A stretch of DNA of 64,000 nucleotides from positions 33,748,255-33,812,254 of the forward strand of contig CM046877.1 in NCBI GenBank assembly GCA_025667525.1. The letters are read 5' to 3'. Every line of letters begins with the position of its first letter. Within the stretch, counting starts at the first letter, position 1. Made by a program: the position numbers and the translations under genes. The notes beneath the pieces are model-generated. The model searched no databases, was not told the DNA's origin, and saw only the letters and a list, made by a program, of their open reading frames with translations. Origin of the DNA: Glebionis coronaria. Lineage: Eukaryota > Streptophyta > Magnoliopsida > Asterales > Asteraceae. Below, piece after piece: positions 53,154 through 64,000 of this stretch.

Positions 53154-56100
53154 TGTTATGTGGTATGTTTGTGTTTGTGTGCACTTGTGTAGGTAAAAAG
53201 ATACATTTTCAAGCAAACAAGGAGAAATCAAGCTCAAATGGATGAAAAAGACAAAGAAGGATCAAAAGTGACAAGACTTTGAAGTACAAGGACCTATCTT
53301 GACAAGTTATGAAAGTTGAAGGACTAAAAGTGCAAATAATGTAAAGTCAAGATTCAAGTCAAACTTGGTCAACTCTCAAGTCAACTCAGTCAAAGGACTA
53401 TTTTGTTCAAGAATGAAGTTCAAATGACTATTTTTGCCAAAGAATTGAAGATTAGAGATCAAATCATAAATCTGCCAAAGTATAGGGGCTAAAAGTGACA
53501 AGTTTACACCAAAATTGGGCTTAATCCGTGTGAAGTGTTAAATGACCAATGAGAATCAAGGAAATGATACACAAGGATCACCACATAAGCCCACTAGCGC
53601 CGCTTTTCATTTAATACAGGATCTAAACAGTAAAGCGCACTTTCTCTAATTCAACCAATAGAAATGCGCCACTCCATAATCATTTTATCCACTTTTGGAT
53701 ATTGATCCGTGTGACCAGATGAGAGCCAACCAGAAGAAGCCACGTGTCACTTTCAAACAAGAACGAGCCCAGAACCTATTTTGAGCTACAATGCATTTCA
53801 AGCAAAGTGTTAAACATGAAATTTGCTCCATTTTGAGAGACGAATCCATACCTCATAATCAATTAAGCTGAAAGTAATTGGATCAAAAACCCCCAAATAT
53901 GTTCTTGAGCCAAATTATCCAATTAGCAAGAAGATGCCACGTGGAGCTCAGAGATTGGTTCTGACACGTCACCAACCCCAACAAACTCTTCCTTCATGTC
54001 TATAAATAGCTGGATTAGACTTCATTTTTAGTAGTAGCTTAATTTTGTAAAAACACCTAGTTCTACTTTTCCTTTCCCTTTTCCCTCAATCTTACCCTAG
54101 CTACTCAAGAGTCTGACAAACTCTTGAGTTAGTTAGTTAGTTACTACCCTTGTAACAACTTTGTAACCGTTTTCCATTAATGAAATTCAAATTTACTCTT
54201 TCCCGCCAAAACTGTTCTTATCATTCCAGTTCATTACTTGCTGCACTTGGATACTAGTGTTGCTGATAAGTGTTTGTTATGATCATTGATGGATCATAAC
54301 TAACATTGAAGGAGTTAGATTGCTGTTTGATCAGATTTCAGTCAGTTCCATAGTTTTTGAAGAAGTTCAAGCAGAATGATGATCTTAGTTGATTAGTTTG
54401 CTGATTCTTGTTGATTGATTGATTCCTAGTGATAAGGTGGTGGTTATCACTAGGGTAAGAGAGCTCAGCGCTCCTCTTCTTCTCAAAGGATAACTACATT
54501 AGGTTCTAATAGTTCTCATTTTTGTTCCCCTCAATAAGTAAACTGCATGCTTAATTTTCCTAGTTTAATCTGATGGCTGCATGATAAAATTGTTAGTAGT
54601 TGCTGTTTAATTGAACTTTGTGTGATTGAAGTTTAGTTACTGCTTACTTGTGTTCTGATTTGAATAATTTGTAGTTTACTGCATTTGTTTAGTACTTTTT
54701 AGCCTTGTAGCTTAATTGGAGTCCTAGCCTTGATAATTGTTTGTTTTTAGCTTTAAAGTCTTTCATTGTAATCACCAAGTCTCTTTTGTTATAACTTTTG
54801 ATTCAGAATTGATTAGATCTTAATAAGTCTTTGTAAAAATTTTAAACATCAGATTAAAGGAGTGTTTGGGAATAGATCAAAAATAGTCTTCAAGCATTGA
54901 GAATTGGATTTTTAGAGTTCATTTACAGTCATTAAGTGATAACAAGTTGTTTTAAGCCTTTTACAAGTCAAATACAAGGTCAAACAGGCAAATGGCATCT
55001 AAAAAGTTTGGGTCAGCCTTATGCATTTGAGTCATTCAGAAACTTACCATTTTCAATTTGCTAGAACTCACTCAAAACTGGATGAATTTGGATCAAATTT
55101 GTTTCTAGTTGTAGCTTATATCATAGAGTTTTAGATTCCAAAAGGATTATATACAGTATTCAATAAGCACTTAGGAATAAGCAAAAATCAGACATGAAGA
55201 CTTAACTCAAGTTTCTGTAACTTGACAACTGAAAATCTATATCTCATTTTCCTCTTCATAAACTTAGCACTTTTTCTTCACAAATCCATTTAGGTAGTTG
55301 AGTTACTTGATTTTTGAGAAAATTAGTTTTTTGAAAAAAAGCTGGTCAACGCTTGGTCAACATAAGCTCTTTTTGGCTTAATTCAGTTTTAGAGCTTATT
55401 TCTGGATGAAAAACGTTCTGGTTTGATTTCCCATTCTTTAAATCAGTTGCTTAATCAGTTTCAAGAGAAAAAATCAGTTGTGGCTGATTAGATTTGGCTA
55501 GAGCTTATTTTGTGCTTATTAATAAGCACTCACTTGCTTATTTTGAATCCTTAGCTAAATTCCTTTGACACACGTAGCTTAATTTGAATTTGTAACGTTT
55601 TGCAAGTTGTTTCATCAAATTTGGTTGAGTAATAAGCTCAAACGAGCTTATTTTCTTCCTAGCCCGTTTTTAGCTTAAAAAGTTTTAGAAATTGCATTTT
55701 AGTCCTTTAAGTTCTGTCAGCGTTTAAATTTGGCTAATCTTCCAAGATTTTAGGGTTTGCATTGTTTTAGTCCCTGGAATTTGGAAGTTGTTAAATTTCA
55801 GTTAGTATTTTGTTAGTTTGTTGCATTTTTGGCAAGTTTGTTATAGTTGTTGCATTTTTGATCATTTTAGTTAACAGATTTACACTTTTAGTCCCTATAA
55901 TTGTTAGAGTTTACATTTCAAGCATTTATTGTTCATAGAATTTACAATTTCAGTCCCTTTAGTTTCAAATTTTGCATTTTGAATTTTTACTTGAATAAAA
56001 ACGTGGTATTTGCAATTTGTTTTACATATACGTAGGTAATATTTTTCCGTTTTGCAAGCATTTGTTGAATTAGCAATAGATTAACCAAGCAAGCTTAACA

Positions 56101-56186
56101 ACCAAGAACAATTAAAAACCCGATATTGGTTGGACTTTCTATTAGTAAGAACTGAGAAAAAACGAACTGCATTATACTCAATTTCA
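53154..56186 (+). repeat. 5' LTR of the gypsy element (left boundary tentative)
   Basis: The right edge is firm: the LTR ends AATTTCA, two bases before the primer site at 56189. The left edge at TGTTATGTGG is the best TG candidate, following the end of the MULE-like DNA, but it cannot be proved because the 3' LTR is outside the window. That gives a long LTR of about 3.0 kb. A TATAAATAG box lies near 54001, followed by a CT-rich presumptive start region. Confidence 0.55.
54001..54009 (+). promoter_or_regulatory. TATA box in the gypsy LTR
   Basis: TATAAATAGC after a GC-richer stretch, with TTCC/CTTTTCCC-rich DNA starting about 65 bp downstream. This suits the LTR promoter of the gypsy element. 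Confidence 0.5.
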
Positions 56187-56188
56187 AA

Positions 56189-56206
56189 TGGCGCCGCTGC
56201 CGGTTC
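56189..56206 (+). other. Primer-binding site, tRNA-Asp type
   Basis: TGGCGCCGCTGCCGGTTC starts two bases after the LTR end. It is close to the TGGCGCCGTTGCCGGGGA site known in Athila elements. Confidence 0.85.
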
Positions 56207-56962
56207 TTTGACTACACGAGAGACTATCGATTGACGGTTTTCATTGGCTTATGGGATCCGTTCACTTTGTGAACGTTATTTTTACGTATCATAAATCAAA
56301 AACAAATAAAAAATCAAAAATATAAAAATATATAAAAACTAAAAATTAACAAAACAATTCTTTTCCTAAAGAATTGACCAAAAAAATAAAAAATCCAAAA
56401 AGCAATCTTTTTCCTAAGAGATTGCACCCAAAAATATATATTATTGGATTCTCTCGGTTTTTATGTACATATAGTATTTTCCCTTTAAAAAACTCATAAA
56501 TACAAAAATATTTTCCATATATTATTATAAGTAAATACGTATACGTATAAGAACAATCAATTTACATATCTTCCATAAGTATTGCCGAGGCAATACACCG
56601 TGTTGAGGGGCGTTCCGGTCCTTGACACGTGTATCGATCAAACAAAATAAAGCAAGAATAGATAAATACTCTCAATAAGCAACAATTCGAAGAATACGAA
56701 CATTTAAGTGAATAGAAAGGCGATGTGCTATAAAATGCCATCTAAGGGTCAATAGGTACTTAAGTGCTTCGCGCCACCTAACCCCCCGTTCACTTGGGAG
56801 TATTCTAAGAAGGAAGGCTTCATTGAGGGTCTTGCACCCAAAGTAGTAAATACATATATTGTTATTTTCTTGTGGATATTTAATATTGAAACTCGAAGAG
56901 GATAATCCATTTCTCTTCAAAGTCACACGAGAGCTTCTCTCTCATTCCTCGTATTGAGTTGC
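56207..56962 (+). other. Leader of the gypsy element
   Basis: About 750 bp without an ORF of interest. It is AT-rich in the first half, with repeated CAATTCTTTTCCTAAAGAATTG- and CAATCTTTTTCCTAAGAGATTG-type hairpins near 56356 and 56403. The second half is more balanced and leads to the gag start. Confidence 0.6.
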
Positions 56963-59900
56963 ATGCTCACTCGCGGGCGTGCACAAATACCGATTGGTGT
57001 ACAACCTCTTCCTCCGAAAAGGAAGAAAAAGAGAAAGAGTAAGACCACCACCGTCCACCAAGCCGATCACGAGAATCGTGCTGTGTCACCACCACAAGAA
57101 GCCATGGCTATTGATAATCGTACTTTGTATGAACGTATGCAATCCAACATTCATGGATATTCTAGTGCCATTAAGATTCCCGACTTTCCCGCTAACACAT
57201 TTGAGCTACATACATCTATGATCAATATGGTTGCTTTATCACCTTTCTTGGGAAAACAAAATGAGGATCCTCATGCTCACCTTAAGAGATTCCTTTCTCT
57301 TTGCAATACCATTAAGCATAATGGAGTTCCACATGAGGTCATTAGGTTGATGTTAGTGTCATTTTCCTTAGAGGGGAGTGCTAAGCATTGGTTAGACACC
57401 CAACCACCCGATAGTATCACCACATGGGAGGGTTTTACCACTAAGTTTTTGAACAAGTTCTTTCCTCCACAAAAGACTATGGCTTTGAGGAATTTAATTA
57501 TGGGCTTTCAACAAAAACCTAGTCAATCCTTTAGTGATGCTTGGGAAGAGTATAGTGAGTTGTTGAGGCGATGCCCTAATCATGAATTAGATCAAGTTCA
57601 CCAAATAAGTCTCTTTTATGATGGCCTTAAAGCTCACCACCAAGATTCACTCAATGCTTCCGCGGGAGGGAGTATTCTTCTTAAGACTTATCAAGAGGCT
57701 TTGGACATTATTGAGACTAAGGCAATGGTTCAAACAAACAATCCATTTGAAGAAAGGGTTCATGTTATCCAAAACACTTCTCAAACTCCTTGTGACACCC
57801 AACTTCTTAAAGAGATCCTTCAACAAGTCAAACAAGGACAAGAAATGACTCATGAGATAGTTCAAGCTTTTAAGACCGTTTCATTGAACAATTCCTCGAA
57901 TAATGTGAATGCCATCACCATTTCTTGTGTTACTTGTGGAGGTCCCCATTCTTATGAACAATGTGATAAGGTGCAAGGGTATCAAGGGGAATGCTATGCT
58001 TACCAAGAGGAACACCGTGAACACTTCAAGCCTAATATCAATCCAAATAACCTTTCTTACAAATCCCAAAATTACCTTACTCCACCCGGCTTCCCACCCC
58101 AACCACCCACCCAAATTCCACAAAATTCTCCTCAAATTTTAGCAAGGAATCAAGGGCAAAGACCACCTTACCAAGGAAATAACTACAAGGCACCCAATCA
58201 ATTTCAACCTCAAGCAAATACCTTTTATCCACCACAACAAGGATTTAATCAACCGCTTCCATTTATTCCCAATCAGGCATATGCTCCAATACCAAATCTA
58301 GCTTACCCTCAAAATCCAACTCAAGGATATGGGATGCACGAGACTCAAGAGTATGTTGACAAGAAAATGCGTGAAATTGAGAAGAGAATGAATGACCAAA
58401 TGAAACGTACAATGGAGGAACAAATCAATAGGGTTTTAGTGGCGGTAACACAAAGACCACAAGGGGCTTTATCTTCTAACACACAAACAAACCCTAGGGC
58501 CAATGTCAATGCTATTACAACAAGGAGTGGAACAACAACAAAGGATCCTTCACCTCCTAAACCTACTCTTGTTCAACCCACTTGTGCTCCTACTTGTGAC
58601 AAGCCTTCTACTTCTACTCCACCTCCTCAAAATGCTCCTATTCACTCAAACACACCTCCTCAACCACCTCATACTTCTCCTTTACCTTCCACACTTCCCA
58701 ATGAAGAAGCTAACAAAGACAAATCTTCCACCACAACACCTATTCCACCTACACCAAAACCTACTCTTCCATACCCTTCAAGGTTGAAAAAGGACAAGTT
58801 AAAGAACAAAGATGACATCCAAGTCTCCAATTTCTTAAGGATGTTCAAGCAACTCAATATCAACATATCCTTTGCGGAAGCTCTTCCTTATATGCCAAAG
58901 TTTGCTAAGATGTTCAAGGATTTGCTCTCAAACAAAGAAAAATTGGTTGATTTGCCCAACACATCACTTAATGAAAATTGTTCCGCGGTGTTACTTAAAA
59001 CCTTACCAACAAAACTTGGAGATCCGGGGCGCTTCTTGATACCTTGTAATTTTCCCGGTGTTGAAAATTGCATGGCTTTGGCGGATTTAGGGGCAAGCAT
59101 AAATCTCATGCCTTTATCGGTTTGGAAACAACTATCTCTTCCCGAGCTCACTCCCACTAGGATGACTCTTGAACTAGCCAACCGAACCATAGCTCACCCC
59201 GTAGGTATAGCGGAAGATGTGTTTGTAGGTGTGGATAAGTTTACCTTTCCGGCCGATTTTGTAGTGGTCGATTATGACATGGATCCTAGGGTGCCTTTGA
59301 TTGTTGGTAGACCGTTTTTGAGAACGGGTCGTACCTTGATAGATGTGGCGGAAGGAGAATTAATTATGAGAGTAGAATATGAGAGAGTGGTGTTTAAGTT
59401 AGGGAAAGTTTGTGATAGAAAAGAGGTTAAGGAGTCTAGACCTTGTGAGACTATTAACATTGTGGATGTGCTAGATGAAGTGTGTAATGAACACTTTCAT
59501 GATGCTTGTAAGAGTGCTAGTGATGAGATTCCACATGTTGAAACCGTGGCCTCAATTGCTCCCTCTTTAACACCTTTTGGAGAGAGTGATTTCCTCTTGG
59601 AGGAATTTGAGTCCAACTTTCTTGGTGATGATGATTCTCCCATTAATTGGGAAGAGGATATTCTTACAATCCAAAAGTTGCTCAATGAGGACCCTATTCC
59701 TTCTCCTATTCCACAAGAGATTACCATTGAGGAACCTTCCATAGTTAAACCTTCCATAGAGAGTCCACCTCCCATTGAACTTAAGGAACTTCCATCCCAC
59801 TTAGAATATGCTTTCTTAGAAGGAAAAGACCAATTACCAGTGATTATTGCTAAAGAGTTGAAAGAGGATGAGAAGGAGCAACTTATTGAAGTCCTTAAGA

Positions 59901-62683
59901 AACACAAGAAAGCCTTAGCATGGAAAATATCCGACATAAGGGGAATTGATCCACATTTTTGTACTCACAAAATCCTTATGGAGGATGACTATAAACCCGC
60001 CATTCAAAACCAAAGGAGAGTTAACCCAAAAATCCATGAGGTTATTAATAAGGAAGTGATTAAACTCTTAGATGCGGGTATGATTTACCCCATTTCCGAC
60101 TCTCCATGGGTTAGCCCGGTTCATTGTGTTCCAAAGAAGGGTGGAATCACCGTGGTGCCTAATGAGAACAATGAGCTTATTCCCACGAGACTTGTGACCG
60201 GTTGGAGAGTTTGCATTGATTATAGAAAACTCAATGAGGCAACTAGGAAAGACCATTTCCCGCTTCCCTTTATGGATCAAATGCTTGAACGCTTAGCGGG
60301 AAATGAGTACTATTGTTTTCTTGATGGCTTTTCGGGTTATTTTCAAATACCCATTGACCCTAAGGATCAAGAAAAGACCACATTCACTTGTCCCTACGGT
60401 ACATTTGCTTATAAGAGGATGCCTTTTGGCCTATGTAATGCACCGGGGACGTTTCAAAGGTGCATGATGGCGATTTTCCATGACATGATAGAGCAAACCA
60501 TGGAGGTTTTTATGGATGACTTTTCCGTATTTGGAAACTCCTTTAGCTCATGTCTCACCAATCTTGAGAGAATGCTTAAGCGTTGTGAGGAAACACGTTT
60601 GGTGCTTAATTGGGAGAAATGTCACTTTATGGTGAAAGAGGGGATTGTTTTAGGACACAAGATATCCAATAAGGGATTAGAAGTTGATCGAGCTAAAATT
60701 GATGTGATTGCTAAGCTTCCCCCACCCGCCTCGGTTAAAGGTGTGAGGAGTTTCTTAGGTCATGCGGGATTTTATAGGCGCTTTATACAAGATTTTTCTA
60801 AGATAGCTAGACCGATGAATCATCTCTTGGAGAAAGAGGTTCCTTTCATTTTTGACCAAGCTTGTTTAGACTCTTTTGAGACCCTTAAGGAAAAATTAAC
60901 AAAGGCCCCTGTTTTGGTTTCTCCAAATTGGGAATTACCTTTTGAGCTTATGTGTGACGCTAGTGATTATGCGGTGGGGGCCGTCTTAGGACAAAGAGTT
61001 AATAAGCATTTTCAACCTATACACTATGCGAGTAAAACCATGACCGGTGCACAACTTCATTACACTACCACGGAAAAAGAGTTGCTTGCTATAGTATATG
61101 CTTTTGAGAAGTTTAGACCATATCTTGTGCTTTCCAAGACCATAGTGTATACGGATCACTCCGCTCTCAAGTATCTTATGACAAAACAAGATGCTAAGCC
61201 TAGGCTTTTGAGATGGGTTTTGTTGCTTCAAGAGTTTAAGATAAAGATTCGTGATAAGAAAGGGGCCGAGAATTTAGCGGCGGATCATTTGAGTAGACTT
61301 GAGCATCCTTTTCAAGGAGATTTCCCACATCAAGAAATCAATGAATCCTTTCCACTAGAGGAGCTCATGTCTATCTCTTCCCAAGAGGATGCCACACCTT
61401 GGTTTGCGGATATAGCAAACTATCTTGTGGGCAATGTGCTTATTGAGGGTCTTACTTATCAACAAAAGAAAAAGTTTCTTAAGGAAGTTAAGTATTACTT
61501 TTGGGACGATCCATATCTTTTTAGGAAATGTGCGGACCAAATCATTAGACGGTGTGTAGATGGGCCCGAGGCATTTAAAATCTTAGAGGCTTGTCATAAA
61601 GGACCTACGGGTGGACATTTTGGGCCTAACTACACCGCCAAGAAAGTCTTTGATTCGGGTTACTATTGGCCTTCTATTTACAAGGATGCCCAAGAGATGG
61701 TGAAATTTTGTGATGTTTGTCAAAGACAAGGTAAAATTTCAAATCGTGATGAGATGCCACAAAATTTTATCCAAGAGTGTGAGATATTTGATGTATGGGG
61801 AATAGATTTCAAGGGACCTTTTCCATCCTCTAAGGGAAACAAGTATATACTTGTGGCGGTGGATTATGTGTCCAAGTGGGTGGAGGCTAAAGCCTTACCT
61901 ACTAATGATGCTAGAGTGGTTGTAAAGTTCTTGAAACAATTGTTTGCTAGATTTGGTGTACCTCGGGCCATCATAAGTGATCGTGGTACGCACTTTTGTA
62001 ATGATCAATTCACGAGGGTTATGAAGAAATATGGAGTAAATCATAGACTTTCTACCGCGTATCACCCTCAAACAAATGGTCAAACCGAGGTCACAAATCG
62101 TGGTTTAAAGAGAATTTTAGAGAGAACGGTGGGAGAACATCGAGCTTCTTGGTCGGATAAGCTTGATGATGCTTTGTGGGCGTTTAGTACGGCTTTTAAA
62201 ACACCAATTGGTTGTACTCCTTATAGGCTTGTCTATGGAAAAGCATGCCACCTCCCATTTGAGTTAGAACATAAGGCATCTTGGGCTCTCAAGTGGGCTA
62301 ACTTTGATTTAAACCAAGCCGGTTCACATAGGAAATATCAAATCAATGAGATGGATGAGTTGAGAGCCAATGCCTATGAGAATTCTTTGCTTTACAAGGA
62401 AAAGACTAAGAAATTGCATGATGCTAAGATCAAGAATCGTGAGTTCAAAGTTGGAGAGCCGGTTCTCCTCTTTAACTCAAGATTGAAGCTTTTTGCGGGC
62501 AAGCTTAAGTCGAGATGGTCCGGTCCATTCACTATTGCTCAAGTGTTTCCATATGGAACTCTTGAGTTGTCCCAACCCGATGGTCCAAATTTTAAAGTGA
62601 ATGGTCACCGTGTTAAACATTACTTTGGGGAGGACATTTCCGTTGAAATGGTCCAAGAGGTCCCCATTTTCCCCATGAATTAA
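56963..62683 (+). CDS. Ty3/gypsy Gag-Pol polyprotein (Athila/Tat-like), intact
   Basis: About 1906 codons in one frame. I take the ATG at 56963 ([12 protein letters not shown]); upstream in-frame codons up to 56954 lack ATG. Gag (residues about 80-260) includes [16 protein letters not shown], followed by a shortened zinc knuckle [13 protein letters not shown] and a long Pro/Gln-rich linker. Aspartic protease has [12 protein letters not shown] near 705. Reverse transcriptase has the [11 protein letters not shown] catalytic box near 1180. RNase H has [14 protein letters not shown] near 1330 and TDHSALKYL. Integrase has the zinc-binding segment with CDVCQRQG near 1590, then WGIDFKGPF near 1610, SDRGTHF and a GQTEVTNRG block. 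Reverse transcriptase before integrase defines Ty3/gypsy order. No chromodomain is visible. All main catalytic residues remain, so the protein may be active. Confidence 0.95.
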   Translation: MLTRGRAQIPIGVQPLPPKRKKKRKSKTTTVHQADHENRAVSPPQEAMAIDNRTLYERMQSNIHGYSSAIKIPDFPANTFELHTSMINMVALSPFLGKQNEDPHAHLKRFLSLCNTIKHNGVPHEVIRLMLVSFSLEGSAKHWLDTQPPDSITTWEGFTTKFLNKFFPPQKTMALRNLIMGFQQKPSQSFSDAWEEYSELLRRCPNHELDQVHQISLFYDGLKAHHQDSLNASAGGSILLKTYQEALDIIETKAMVQTNNPFEERVHVIQNTSQTPCDTQLLKEILQQVKQGQEMTHEIVQAFKTVSLNNSSNNVNAITISCVTCGGPHSYEQCDKVQGYQGECYAYQEEHREHFKPNINPNNLSYKSQNYLTPPGFPPQPPTQIPQNSPQILARNQGQRPPYQGNNYKAPNQFQPQANTFYPPQQGFNQPLPFIPNQAYAPIPNLAYPQNPTQGYGMHETQEYVDKKMREIEKRMNDQMKRTMEEQINRVLVAVTQRPQGALSSNTQTNPRANVNAITTRSGTTTKDPSPPKPTLVQPTCAPTCDKPSTSTPPPQNAPIHSNTPPQPPHTSPLPSTLPNEEANKDKSSTTTPIPPTPKPTLPYPSRLKKDKLKNKDDIQVSNFLRMFKQLNINISFAEALPYMPKFAKMFKDLLSNKEKLVDLPNTSLNENCSAVLLKTLPTKLGDPGRFLIPCNFPGVENCMALADLGASINLMPLSVWKQLSLPELTPTRMTLELANRTIAHPVGIAEDVFVGVDKFTFPADFVVVDYDMDPRVPLIVGRPFLRTGRTLIDVAEGELIMRVEYERVVFKLGKVCDRKEVKESRPCETINIVDVLDEVCNEHFHDACKSASDEIPHVETVASIAPSLTPFGESDFLLEEFESNFLGDDDSPINWEEDILTIQKLLNEDPIPSPIPQEITIEEPSIVKPSIESPPPIELKELPSHLEYAFLEGKDQLPVIIAKELKEDEKEQLIEVLKKHKKALAWKISDIRGIDPHFCTHKILMEDDYKPAIQNQRRVNPKIHEVINKEVIKLLDAGMIYPISDSPWVSPVHCVPKKGGITVVPNENNELIPTRLVTGWRVCIDYRKLNEATRKDHFPLPFMDQMLERLAGNEYYCFLDGFSGYFQIPIDPKDQEKTTFTCPYGTFAYKRMPFGLCNAPGTFQRCMMAIFHDMIEQTMEVFMDDFSVFGNSFSSCLTNLERMLKRCEETRLVLNWEKCHFMVKEGIVLGHKISNKGLEVDRAKIDVIAKLPPPASVKGVRSFLGHAGFYRRFIQDFSKIARPMNHLLEKEVPFIFDQACLDSFETLKEKLTKAPVLVSPNWELPFELMCDASDYAVGAVLGQRVNKHFQPIHYASKTMTGAQLHYTTTEKELLAIVYAFEKFRPYLVLSKTIVYTDHSALKYLMTKQDAKPRLLRWVLLLQEFKIKIRDKKGAENLAADHLSRLEHPFQGDFPHQEINESFPLEELMSISSQEDATPWFADIANYLVGNVLIEGLTYQQKKKFLKEVKYYFWDDPYLFRKCADQIIRRCVDGPEAFKILEACHKGPTGGHFGPNYTAKKVFDSGYYWPSIYKDAQEMVKFCDVCQRQGKISNRDEMPQNFIQECEIFDVWGIDFKGPFPSSKGNKYILVAVDYVSKWVEAKALPTNDARVVVKFLKQLFARFGVPRAIISDRGTHFCNDQFTRVMKKYGVNHRLSTAYHPQTNGQTEVTNRGLKRILERTVGEHRASWSDKLDDALWAFSTAFKTPIGCTPYRLVYGKACHLPFELEHKASWALKWANFDLNQAGSHRKYQINEMDELRANAYENSLLYKEKTKKLHDAKIKNREFKVGEPVLLFNSRLKLFAGKLKSRWSGPFTIAQVFPYGTLELSQPDGPNFKVNGHRVKHYFGEDISVEMVQEVPIFPMN

Positions 62684-64000
62684 TTCATTGAGGGACGAGT
62701 CGAGCTAGAGACTCATTAACTCAAGCATCGTATAACTAGGTTTAGAGTGTTGTAGGTTAGAAATAAAGGCATAGACTTGGAGATAAGTGTAGGGGAGACC
62801 TTCTTTTGTCTTCATGCTTGTTTGTAGGGTTGCTCACTCATCTCATGCTTTGGAGCTTATGGAGGAGGCCCTTGTATCCGGTTCACTTCGTTACTTTAGT
62901 GAATTTTCATTGACACCTTGTGCTTAAACATGATTTCACTAATAGTTGTCCTTTCCTTAACTTGGGTTAAGCAAAGTCTATTCATTGTCATAAGTGTAGA
63001 GGAAGTTTTTAGACTTCCATGCTCTTAAACATTGAGGACAATGTTTAGCTTAAGTGTAGGGGGGTCTTCTATCGAAGTGACCTTGCCTAGAACTTGTCAT
63101 GGTCTTGCATGATAACATGGAAAAATTGAATTTTCAACATTTTTCAAATTTTTGATCTACTTTGGCCAACAAAAATATGCATTTATAATTTTTGCATCAA
63201 TCATTTTTTTTTCATTTGCATAACACATTTGCATTGTATATATTTCTTCTTTTATTTTTCATAAAAAATAAATAAAAAGAAAAAAATATAATAAAACATG
63301 GTTTTAACAAGTTTAGACTTCTTTGACATATTAGGCCCGCCATGGATATTTTGACTCAACCCGAGTTTGCTTATATTAGCACTCTCTAGCTAGTATCCTT
63401 AACCATGTAGTCCTTCATTGGTCTATTAGGCTAAGCATCTACCAATCTCATTATTGGAGATTTTAAATTTGTGGAGAATGGGAAATGATAGAGTTGAAGC
63501 AAGTGTAAAAGGGCTAGATAGACTTCATGGCAATTACTTGTGGCTAAACCCTTCTCTTCTTGACCTCTATTTTCTTCGCATGTATATAATTGTTAATAAA
63601 TAATCAAGTACGGTTTTAATTGGTTTGTAATCTCTTATGCATTTTTGGCTAATCATTTATGGTTGATATGAGTACGTCTTAAGATTCTAAGTTAGCACGT
63701 TTTATGTGTACTAGACTTATGTCATGCTCCATATTTAGCGGGTGTTTTTCCTTTTCTTCTTTTCAAATTTCTTAGTAAGGAATAAAGAAAAATAATAGCG
63801 GCTTATGAAAAAAAATGAGTGGCTAGAAAAAAAAAAGAAAAAGAAAAAGAAAAAAAATAATGCAAGACTCCCAAGAGGGGCAGTGTGGTGTTAATTATAG
63901 TGACTATTGAGTTCCAATATTACCTTGACGGGTTGCGGGGATTCAATAGATTGCTCCAATCCAATATTACCTTGACGGGTTGCGGGGTTGAAGATCCAAA
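62684..64000 (+). other. 3' internal region of the gypsy element
   Basis: No ORF of note, such as an env-like gene, is visible in this 1.3 kb. Purine-rich AAGTGTAGGGGAGACC (62790s) and AAGTGTAGGGGGGTC (63052) are tract-like repeats typical of this position in Athila/Tat elements. A long A/G run lies at 63800-63860. At the window end a 27-bp unit (CCAATATTACCTTGACGGGT plus TGCGGGG) occurs twice, 43 bp apart. Confidence 0.7.

Larger units (their letters stand above)
53154..64000 (+). mobile_element. Athila/Tat-like Ty3/gypsy retrotransposon, runs off the window
   Basis: The LTR, primer site, intact gag-pol and the beginning of the long 3' region are in order on the plus strand. The primer site TGGCGCCGCTGCCGG is of the tRNA-Asp type used by Athila-like elements. 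Absence of a chromodomain and the CxxCGGPH knuckle in Gag agree with this branch. The 3' LTR is not in the window. Confidence 0.85.

Noticed and set aside
63800..63860. A/G-rich run considered as the polypurine tract of the gypsy element
   Set aside because: No LTR-like TG start follows directly and the window ends soon after, so the tract cannot be assigned.

Overview
The window is nuclear DNA of a flowering plant. The evidence is spliced genes with GT-AG introns, a plant annexin pair, a nuclear-type tRNA, and plant-type LINE, Ty1/copia, Ty3/gypsy (Athila/Tat-like), Helitron and MITE sequences in AT-rich DNA. It looks like a eudicot, possibly Asteraceae; the family is only an impression. Most of the 64 kb is transposable elements. 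I support four ordinary protein genes (one only tentatively) and one tRNA gene.

Layout. 1-4100: the 3' part of a broken L1-type LINE (endonuclease, reverse transcriptase, zinc-binding region, RNase H). 4101-9984: AT-rich DNA with no convincing gene, an inverted Helitron-like terminus, a 28-base poly-C run and two MITE-like elements. 9985-10434: a candidate two-exon gene for a small Cys-rich protein. 11095-12915 (minus): a single-exon gene for a type II membrane protein with an O-fucosyltransferase-like domain and an in-frame 84-bp minisatellite. 13649-13925: a Stowaway-like MITE. 14049-27733: a candidate Helitron interrupted by a complete 9.56-kb LTR element at 17191-26753 with a perfect 5-bp target duplication. 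27735-33540: Helitron-like ends, Stowaway-, Harbinger- and hAT-like MITEs and tRNA-Thr(UGU). 33690-50700: an array built by tandem duplication that carries two annexin genes. Its first unit is split by a very young, intact Ty1/copia element (34620-43019). 51940-53153: a MULE-like fragment with a GRF zinc-finger ORF. 53154-64000: the 5' LTR (start tentative), primer site, intact gag-pol and part of the 3' region of an Athila/Tat-like Ty3/gypsy element that leaves the window.

The most unusual object is the LTR element at 17191-26753. It has copia-type primer-binding and polypurine sites but no recognisable gag or pol. It carries three other coding units: an ORF resembling the plant retrotransposon 'putative plant transposon protein' domain, and two proline-rich ORFs that share a C-terminal HGxSCxCC motif. 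A nested inverted repeat (hairpin within a hairpin, built on GCGGTTCC/GGAACCGC) occurs five times. One copy lies in each LTR just upstream of a TATA-like box, and one lies upstream of each internal coding unit. This suggests a modular non-autonomous retroelement in which each unit has its own control or structural cassette.

The annexin locus shows gene duplication and transposon insertion together. Both copies keep the same six-exon structure and full reading frames, and both have degenerate calcium-binding loops. A third copy of the upstream segment has no gene behind it.
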